Assembly: GCA_039707465.1 (NCBI GenBank)
Contig: CM077643.1
Coordinates: forward strand, 334,768,919 to 334,832,918
Reading direction: 5' to 3'
Length of the DNA stretch: 64,000 nucleotides
Source: Rhabdophis nuchalis
Lineage: Eukaryota > Chordata > Lepidosauria > Squamata > Natricidae
Made by a program: the position numbers and the translations under genes. The notes under the pieces are model-generated. The model was not told where the DNA came from. It did not search any database and saw only the letters and a program-made list of their open reading frames with translations. This document shows, one piece after another, positions 57,421-64,000 of this stretch (positions within the stretch are counted from its first letter, which is position 1; every line of letters begins with the position of its first letter).

Positions 57421-57553
57421 CACCGGTGTCAAACTCAATTGCATCAAGTGGCATATTGTGAGTATCACACTCTTTTTTGTCTTTGCGGAGCTGGGGTGGG
57501 CATGGCCTATGCGTGATGCATCCAGCCCATGGGCCACCAGTTTGACACCCTTG
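57421..57553. mobile_element. hAT-type element (GGTGTCAAACTC family), 133 bp
   Basis: CACCGGTGTCAAACTCAATT..CCAGTTTGACACCCTTG. The ends are inverted repeats. A relative begins at 61057. Flanks TATAGACG and ATAGAGCT are only partly alike, so the duplication is unclear. Confidence 0.6.
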
Positions 57554-59134
57554 ATAGAGCTTGTGTTTGATACAAAAAGATTTCCATTATTTCACCTAGC
57601 TTATGTCCTTGTTTCAGACTTCTTCACATGCATTTTAACAAGAAACCTCATTATCATCTGGTTTTTATATTAGAAAAGAGAGAAAACTGAACACAGAGTG
57701 GCTTTTCTACATGTGCGATACTTGAATTAGGAACTTTTTGGCTGAAAGCCAATTTAAATTAATGTATATTCTTCTAAATCCAGTATTTAATTATTACTGA
57801 ATTCAATTTGAATTCAGTTTTCTCAGTTTCGGGGTGGAATTACTTGTATGAGAATTTAAGAAAAAACAAAGTTCTGGCACTCTGGAACTAAGAATGCTAA
57901 GATCAACATTTACAAACACCACCCTAGAATGTTCTTTCCAACAGCATGAAGTATGATTGTGCCAGAAATCCATATCTGAAATTTTTTGAGCCTGCCACTA
58001 AATGGCCTAAAATTCCTGCCTGCCTTTTTATTTTCTCAACTAAACAGTTGAGCTAAAAATGTTAGACAGGCACATCTCCATCTTTCAATAGGCTGAAATG
58101 ATGCGATTGCTTACTTTCCTAGGTAGAATCTAAGGTCACAATTTTGATCCTTTACAATGAGAATTGGTAGTTGGAGCCATGTTAGTAATTATTAGAGGAA
58201 ACAACAGGTGAAATTAAAAGTGCAGAGTTTGCACAATAGGCAGTAAATATAGATTGAGAGTGCACACTGGAAGATATGCTTAAAATAAATATGGAACAGC
58301 TGTCTGAATTATGGCCCATTGTTGATGTTGTGCACTGAAAATAAGTTATGGGCTCCATAGAGGAATAATCAAATATGTGATCATCTAATTCAAGACCATA
58401 GAGTAGTTGAGAACTTTTAACCCAGGATTCTTGTAAACTAATCTTTTCATCTTTGCAAGCATTCTTAATATATGGGTTTGAGTTTTTTTAGTTCCTAAAG
58501 CCCTGGAAAATGTAGAGGTCAATCTGCCAGGAATTTATTTCTCAAGACTGTTTTAGTCAGTCTCCTTTTTCCCCCTCTACATATCAAAACAAAGGATCAA
58601 GAAAGATATATTGTTTAGGAATTGATTTATTACAATATGTCTTCCATAATATATGCTGAATACAGACTCTAATAATTGAAAAACATACTTAGCATTTTCA
58701 TACTGTCTACATTGTTCTGAGAATAAAATATTACTACAATACATTGGAACTAAAACTTGTATTTAAGTCTCCAACTTGTTCTATATGTATTTTTGGACCT
58801 TACAAAAGTTCCATGATTTGTAACATACATCAGCATAAAACACTTTTTTAAAGAATATTGAACAGGTTGAACATACAGTCTGGCTTTAAAATCTGAATAT
58901 TTGTCTAACATCATAGATCAATAGACAGACAGGCTTAAATATTGTAGAGAGATGTAAAATATCTCAGAAGATATTCTATTCTTATAAGAACCTCTGGCAC
59001 TAGAATGAAGTTAATCAGTCATTATCAAGTCAGAGGATTTTTATGGACAATGTTAAAGATGGTATTCTTCTTTCAACTATGCTTTTCCTTCATGTACCAT
59101 CATCTTTTGCTTCTGGAATATTCTAAAGAAAGAA
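57554..59134. other. Intron, nothing recognised
   Basis: 1.6 kb, AT-rich, no exon or repeat recognised. ATGGACAATG at 59044 opens a short hydrophobic frame that I do not accept as an exon. Confidence 0.4.
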
Positions 59135-59240
59135 GATTATTTATTTATTTATTTATTTACATTATTTACAGTAAACAAACATATATAGCTGTCCAGCTTA
59201 CAAACAGTGATTCTGGATGGCTTACAGGATTAGCTTCACA
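59135..59240 (-). repeat. Possible LINE 3'-end fragment
   Basis: TTATTTATTTATTTATTTAC tail, then TATAGCTGTCCAGCTTAC, AGTGATTCTGGATGGC, reminiscent of a squamate LINE 3' end. Single copy here and weak. Confidence 0.3.
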
Positions 59241-59625
59241 TAATGTGTTTTAACATTGTATGATTTGGTCCATGTCCTTTGGCATCGGTAGCCCAAGACT
59301 TTACCTAGCTATTTTTCTTGGAGAAAACGGAAGCTGACAACATCTCTTTGAAAAGTGATTATTGACAGTCTTTTCCTACATATTTCATTCAATGGACATA
59401 TTTGTTCAATGTATTTTTTTGAGAATTAGGAATGCAGACAACCAACAGAGAAATACGATTTTCCTTACACAGATTTCTAATATCAATTTATGATAGCATT
59501 GGAACAAATCCTTGGAGCCATTAACAATATTTTCCCCACATCTTTTCACCAAATATAGACTATATTTCACTGAGTGCCTATCACCTTCTAGTGGCATAGC
59601 ACTGCATATTTTTTTTTAATCCATG

Positions 59626-59800
59626 AGCTAGTTTGGTCTAGTGATTTTAAGGCCATAGGCTAGAAATCAAGAGAGTGGGTTCTAATCCTGCCTTGGGCAT
59701 GAAAACTAGATGGGGGATTTTGGACAAAACACTCACTTTCAACCCAAACTCAACTCATAGGGTTGTTGTGGTGGTGAAAATAGGAGGAGGTTAGCAGAGA
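59626..59800 (+). mobile_element. tRNA-derived SINE
   Basis: GAGCTAGTTTGGTCTAGTG, AGGCTAGAAATCAAGAG, TTCTAATCCTGCCTTGGGC, then AACTCATAGGGTTGTTGTGG and AAAATAGGAGGAGG. Head and body match the SINEs at 50757 and, antisense, 21076. Confidence 0.75.
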
Positions 59801-60006
59801 TTGCCAAATTGTCTGCTTTGATCAAAGAAAAAAAATACTTTTATCTTTACTTGGAAACCACTTCTGGACTTTGTGCTTGAGGTGGAAACAAATGAAACTT
59901 TGGTTCTGAGTTTTATTGATTAATAGGTTTGTTGTTATAGAAATGGCTAGTTTATATTATTGTGTAAAAGTAAAAAGTTGATGTTTGATGTCTTATTCTA
60001 CTAGAC

Positions 60007-60141
60007 CAGGGGTCTGCAAAGTCGGCTCTTTTAAGACTGGTGGACTTCAACTCCCAGAATTCCCCAGCCAGCTATGCTGGCTGGGGAATTCTGGGAGTTG
60101 AAGTCCACCAGTCTTAAAAGAGCCGACTTTGCAGACCCCTG
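60007..60141. mobile_element. Palindromic foldback hAT element, 135 bp, GCAAAG type
   Basis: CAGGGGTCTGCAAAG..CTTTGCAGACCCCTG with perfect duplications TACTAGAC. The arms look perfectly complementary, the best-preserved copy in the window. Confidence 0.95.
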
Positions 60142-60295
60142 TACTAGACCAAAGGGAGTTGGAAATCAACACATTTTCTTTCTTTTTTTCTGTTTGCCCC
60201 ACACTTCCCCATTCCCTTCCCCCCTGCTGTTTCCTACTACTTTCTTTTGTATTTTTAATTATATTTTATAAATAAATAATAATAAATAAATGTGG

Positions 60296-60345
60296 TATGT
60301 TCGCTACCTTGAGTTATTTATAAAAATAATAAAATCAGGATTAAT
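60296..60345 (+). repeat. Probable LINE/SINE 3' tail
   Basis: TGTTCGCTACCTTGAGTTAT, then TTATAAAAATAATAAAA, similar to 7285-7352. Class not certain. Confidence 0.35.
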
Positions 60346-60347
60346 TT

Positions 60348-60411
60348 TATGTATGTATGTATGTATGTATGTATGTATGTATGTATGTATGTATGTATGT
60401 ATGTATGTATG
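60348..60411. repeat. TATG microsatellite
   Basis: About 15 uninterrupted TATG units. The His/Tyr/Ile/Thr repeat frames on the - strand are artefacts of it. Confidence 0.95.
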
Positions 60412-60412
60412 T

Positions 60413-61056
60413 GAGTGAGAAGTTGCAAGGACAACACTGCAATGATTTCTTTCCTTTGGAAAAAAGCATGCTGATAGATCTAATCCTACATGCATTTAGT
60501 AGAATAAGATCTACCAAACAGTGAGTAAACAAACACAAGATATGTTGCCTTTTCAAAAATGCCTAGTATGTATAACATAAATAGATTTATTTTATAAATA
60601 CATAAATATGACTTTTGTTTTCAAATAAGGCAGCCAGATTTTGGCTACCAAGGTTCAAAGGAAAACTAGACAGTACCAAAGGGGTACAGAAAACATTTTG
60701 GTGCTCTCAAGCAGTAATCTAGGGTTTTGTAGCTCAAATCTAATAACCCAGTCAAAAACTCCATATCTTACTATTAGCATCCATCATAAACACCAATCCC
60801 ACCTCAGCTTCATAAAGTAAAGCTAGTTGGGAAGAAATAACACTTACTCAATATGTTTAATCTAGTCAGTTACTAACCCAGTTAGAGCTTCTTTTTGGTT
60901 GTTCTAACAGCACATTACTTTAATTATGTAATTGTATGTAATTCTTGTCATGCTATAAACATTTCATAGAGCATCCTGGTATTCCATATGCTGTCACATC
61001 AGGAGATTAAAGGCAAGATTTCATTACATCACTGGAAACTTGCCCATTGGCTAGGT
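60413..61056. other. Intron, nothing recognised
   Basis: No exon or repeat recognised. Confidence 0.4.
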
Positions 61057-61272
61057 CAGGGGTGTCAAACTCAATTTCATTGAGGAGCTGCATCAGGATT
61101 GTGTTTCACGTGTGTGTGTGTGTGTGTGTGTGTGTGGCCAGGGTGGATGTGGCCAGTTAGCTCTATTTTCACTAGCAGTGGCAGAGGCTCCATTTTTGCT
61201 TGCCGGTCCTTTGTTGTTTGCAAGGTGGCCCTGTGGCACCCCGCAGGCTGGATCCAGCCCATGGGCTTTGAT
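61057..61272. mobile_element. hAT-type element (GGTGTCAAACTC family), right end missing
   Basis: CAGGGGTGTCAAACTCAATT, TCATTGAGGAGCTGCATCAGG, later GGCTGGATCCAGCCCATGGG, where homology stops before the expected TTTGACACCC end. A TG dinucleotide run (about 61108-61135) has expanded inside it. Confidence 0.6.
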
Positions 61273-61328
61273 AGCATGAGTATAGTTTGCCCACTGGAAG
61301 TGGTCAGTAATTGGGGACTATCCACTCT

Positions 61329-61395
61329 TGTAGTGAGCTCTCTAATACGAAGATTAGAGAGCTCACTACACTAGAAAGCTCACTAGAGAGCTTTC
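61329..61395. repeat. Two tandem perfect hairpins
   Basis: 18-bp stem with left arm TGTAGTGAGCTCTCTAAT and loop ACGAAG (61329-61370), followed four bases later by GAAAGCTC, loop ACTAGA, GAGCTTTC (61374-61395). The second reuses the GCTCACTA and GAGAGCT words of the first. Confidence 0.9.
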
Positions 61396-61468
61396 TCTTC
61401 AATTCATTTTCTTGGAAGTCTAGTTTATCCGTCTGCATACTGATTTATCCGTCAGTATGTTCTGCATT

Positions 61469-61534
61469 AATAATAATAATAATAATAATAATAACAACAA
61501 CAACAACAACAACAACAATAATAATAATAATAAT
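61469..61534. repeat. Compound AAT/AAC/AAT microsatellite
   Basis: AAT units, then AAC units, then AAT units, directly abutting the L2 3' end, so it is the L2's own tail that expanded and mutated internally. Confidence 0.92.
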
Positions 61535-62998
61535 TTGTTAAATTTATAAACCGCTCCCTCTCCCCGAAGGGACTCGGGGCGGTGTACAGGAAAATTTAAA
61601 AAGCATCTAAAAACATACAATACGTACAAAGTTAAAAACGAATTAAATTATCCTGTACTAAAATTTATGAACATTAAAATTACAACCCATTAAAACCAAA
61701 TAGACAATTTGAAATTACAGACTGGGGTGAGAGCGTAAATTAGGCCAAGCCGGCCTGATGGACAAATAAGTTTTTACTTTTAGGCGGAAGGCGCGGAGGT
61801 CCGTGGTCATTCTAATATCCAGGGGTAGGTCGTTCCAGAGGGTCAGGCCCATCACAGAGAAGGCCCTTCCCTGGGCGTCGCCCGCTGGCACTGCCTGGTG
61901 GATAGCACCCGGAGAAGTCCCTCTTTGTGTGAGCGAATCGGCCGAAGGGATGTATGGGGCAGGATACGATCCCGCAAATAACTAGGCCCTGTGCCATGGA
62001 GCGCTTTAAAGATGATGATCAACACCTTGAAACGCACCCAAAAGGCCACAGGCAGCCAGTGCAGCTCGCGCAGGAGTGGTGTTACATGAGAGTATCTAGT
62101 AGCTCCCATAACTACCCGCGCGGCCGCGTTCTGGACCAGCTATAGCCTTCGAGTGCATCTCAAGGGAAGCCCCATGTAGAGAGCATTGCAGTAGTCCAGA
62201 CGAGACATCACAAGCGCATGAGTGACCGTGCGAAGGGCGTCCCGGTCCAATAGGGCGTACCAGGCGAACCTGGTAAAATGCCCCCCTGGCCACGGCTGTC
62301 ACATGGTCTTCTATTGACAGCCGAGAGTCCAGGAGGACGCCTAGGTTGCATGCCCGCTCCACGGGGGCTAGATGTTCACCCCCTATGGCCAGTGATGAAC
62401 CTATGGCCCGGTTGAACCGGGGCGCCGGTAGCCACAGCCACTCAGTCTTGGACGAGTTGAGCTTGAGTCTGTTCCTTCCCATCCAGATCCGCACAGCTTT
62501 CAGACACCGGGACATCACTTTGACAGCATCATTGGGGTGGTTTGGGGTAGAGATGTACAGCTGGGTGTCATCCGCGTACAGATGGTAATCTACCCCAAAC
62601 CCATGTATGATCTCACCCAGTGGCTTCATATATGTATTGAACAAGAGAGGTGAGAGGACCGACCCCTGAGGCACCCCACAAGTGAGAGGCCTCGAGGTCA
62701 ACCTCTGCCCCCCTGCCAATACAAATTGCGACCGACCGGAGAGGTAGGAGGAGAACCACCGTAAAATGGTGCCCCTCACTCCCAGCCCCTCCAGCCAATG
62801 CAATAGGATACCATGGTCGATGGTATCAAAAGCCGCCAAGAGGTCTAATAGGACCAGGATGGAGGAACAACCCCCATCTCTGGCCCTCCAGAGATCATCC
62901 ACCAACGCGACCAATGCCGTCTCGGTGCTGTGACCGGGCCGGAAGCTGGACTGGCGCGGGTCCAGATAATCAATTTCCTCCAGATGACGTGGAAACTA
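61535..62998 (-). mobile_element. L2 LINE, 5'-truncated, reverse-transcriptase part
   Basis: The - strand frame 62914-62096 gives [60 protein letters not shown] and YADDTQLYIS, with both catalytic Asp. A deletion near 62255-62270 (LVRP joined to IGPG) shifts the frame before the C-terminal block, which continues at 62109-61852 (HVTPLLRELHWLPVAFWVRF). The A motif has Leu-Leu-Ala-Ala-Phe where siblings have Leu-Ser-Ala-Ala-Phe. 5' homology stops at GTTTCCACGTCATCTGG. Confidence 0.9.
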
Positions 62999-63539
62999 TT
63001 TTCAGATGTTCCTCTATCACACTATCCACTCTTCCTTCTCTCTAGTAACTGAGTCAGGCAGGCATAGGGAACAGGACCATTGGTTTTCCTTTCCCATCTT
63101 AGTTGTGACTGCAGCTAATTTGATCCAAAGCCTCAGTTCTCTGGGTTTCATCTACTTTCATTACAACATCACCAATTCTTCACATAAATGCTTTGAGCAC
63201 AAGTATTTGCTCTTCTCCAGGTAGGTAGGTCTCTTATCTGACCAGAAGACCAACAGCAGTCATTCAAAGCATCATTATTCTTTTGTCCATTCTTCGCCTC
63301 AGGTGACATCTTAAACCAAATCAATTATAATTATATGCATTTAATCTATATGACAGTTTCTAGGAGATGAAGGGGGTGTCAATCTGTTGTAGTGCAACGA
63401 AAGGAATTGCATGACATTTGAAAAACAAATTTATTGTGGCAGAAAATGCATGTGTTCTAAGATAGCGGCATTGAGAACATTAGGGCAAAGAATTTATAAT
63501 AGCCATTGTGATTTTATTGGAGACCTAGAATTAAGACTG
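62999..63539. other. Intron, nothing recognised
   Basis: No exon or repeat recognised. The frame at 63006-63224 lacks domain or splice context. Confidence 0.4.
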
Positions 63540-63547
63540 CCTTATAG

Positions 63548-63631
63548 CAGGGGTCTTCAATCTTGGCAACTTTAAGCCTGGCAGAGTTCAACTCCCAGAA
63601 TCCCCCAGCCAGCAAAGCTTGGAGACCCCTG
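63548..63631. mobile_element. Foldback hAT relic, 84 bp
   Basis: CAGGGGTCTTCAATCTTGG.., CCAGCCAGCAAAGC, then TTGGAGACCCCTG: complete left arm, core and only the last 13 bases of the right arm, with perfect duplications CCTTATAG. Confidence 0.85.
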
Positions 63632-63729
63632 CCTTATAGGACAATTGTAGTTTATGTTTACATCATTTGGTCAGAACTGAGATGAAAACAAACATTAAAT
63701 ACAATACAAAATATGAATATATGAACTAT

Positions 63730-63806
63730 AGATAGTCCTCAACTTACAACAATTTGTTTAGTGACAGTTCAAAGTTACTGTGGCATTAAAAAAAGTGACT
63801 TATGAC
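63730..63806. mobile_element. AGGTAGTCCTC-family element, left part
   Basis: GATAGTCCTCAACTTACAAC, TTTGTTTAGTGACAG, AAAAAGTGACTTATGAC, homologous to the left ends at 2832 and 52268. It is interrupted by the next element. Confidence 0.6.
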
Positions 63807-64000
63807 CAGGGGTGGGTTCCTGCCAGTTCTAGCATCTTCTATAGAAGAGGTTCCACAAATCTACAGTGCCATTTAGAACTGGTTCCAGCTCCCTCCCCCC
63901 GCCCGTCCGCACATGATCAAGATGAAGAGTGAGAGGAAGAATTCTGAGAGTTGAAGTCCACAAGTCTTAAAACTGTCACGTTTGAACACCCCTGGGGGTT
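63807..64000. mobile_element. hAT element (as at 8295), cut by window end
   Basis: CAGGGGTGGGTTCCTGCC followed by the same succession of blocks as 8295-8490 (GTTCCACAAATCTACAGTGC, TTTAGAACTGGTTCC, AGTTGAAGTCCACAAG). Its right end lies outside the window. Confidence 0.8.

Noticed and set aside
59044..59130. Short hydrophobic frame from ATGGACAATG as LTBP1 short-isoform first exon
   Set aside because: Sequence resemblance is too weak, and the candidate donor (CATGTACC) is poor.
60304..60556. Frames with Tyr-Ile-His-Thr repeats
   Set aside because: Translations of the TATG microsatellite.

Overview
The window is vertebrate nuclear DNA from a squamate reptile, most likely a snake. The evidence is tRNA-derived SINEs of the Sauria type, BovB/RTE pieces, CR1 and L2-clade LINEs with short tandem 3' tails, and several hAT and mariner-type miniature elements. 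The snake-versus-lizard call is an inference. There is no bacterial or organellar signature, and I see no RNA gene, CRISPR array or viral gene.

The host gene is LTBP1 (latent TGF-beta-binding protein 1) on the + strand. Two internal coding exons are visible. One, at about 18.3 kb, encodes the first EGF-like domain and the start of a proline-rich linker. The other, at about 53.6 kb, continues the linker. They lie 35 kb apart, their phases match (2 into 2), and together they read straight through. Everything else is intron: the end of one intron (1-18271), a complete 35-kb intron (18558-53567) and the start of the next (53744-64000).

The introns are built mainly from transposable elements. (1) L2-clade LINEs: about eleven copies, including a nearly full-length one on the - strand at 40861-45469 with a CpG-rich 5' region, an AP endonuclease and a YADD reverse transcriptase, broken by one frameshift and one TGG-to-TAG nonsense change. 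(2) CR1 LINEs: one 5'-truncated copy at 34797-36545 keeps an undamaged 543-codon reverse-transcriptase frame, and two short 3' pieces belong to the same type; a second CR1-like lineage is at 46150-46965. (3) Antisense BovB/RTE pieces near 30-31 kb. (4) tRNA-derived SINEs at about 9.4, 21.1, 37.9, 50.8 and 59.6 kb. (5) A 'foldback' hAT family: eight almost entirely palindromic elements of 121-156 bp plus three partly deleted relics. (6) Further hAT-type miniature elements, including a 226-bp family, and two mariner-type elements with TA duplications.

The most notable signal is the foldback family. All eleven copies are flanked by 8-bp target duplications of the form nnnTAnnn, two of them with a single mismatch or terminal change, and two intact 226-bp elements show the same pattern. 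That is the preference known for Buster-type hAT transposases, so one transposase may have mobilised several unrelated-looking non-autonomous families. Because the elements lie in introns of a transcribed gene, each would also appear as a long RNA hairpin. A second unexplained class is short perfect palindromes (12-18 bp stems, 0-7 nt loops), two of them exactly at 5'-truncated L2 junctions.
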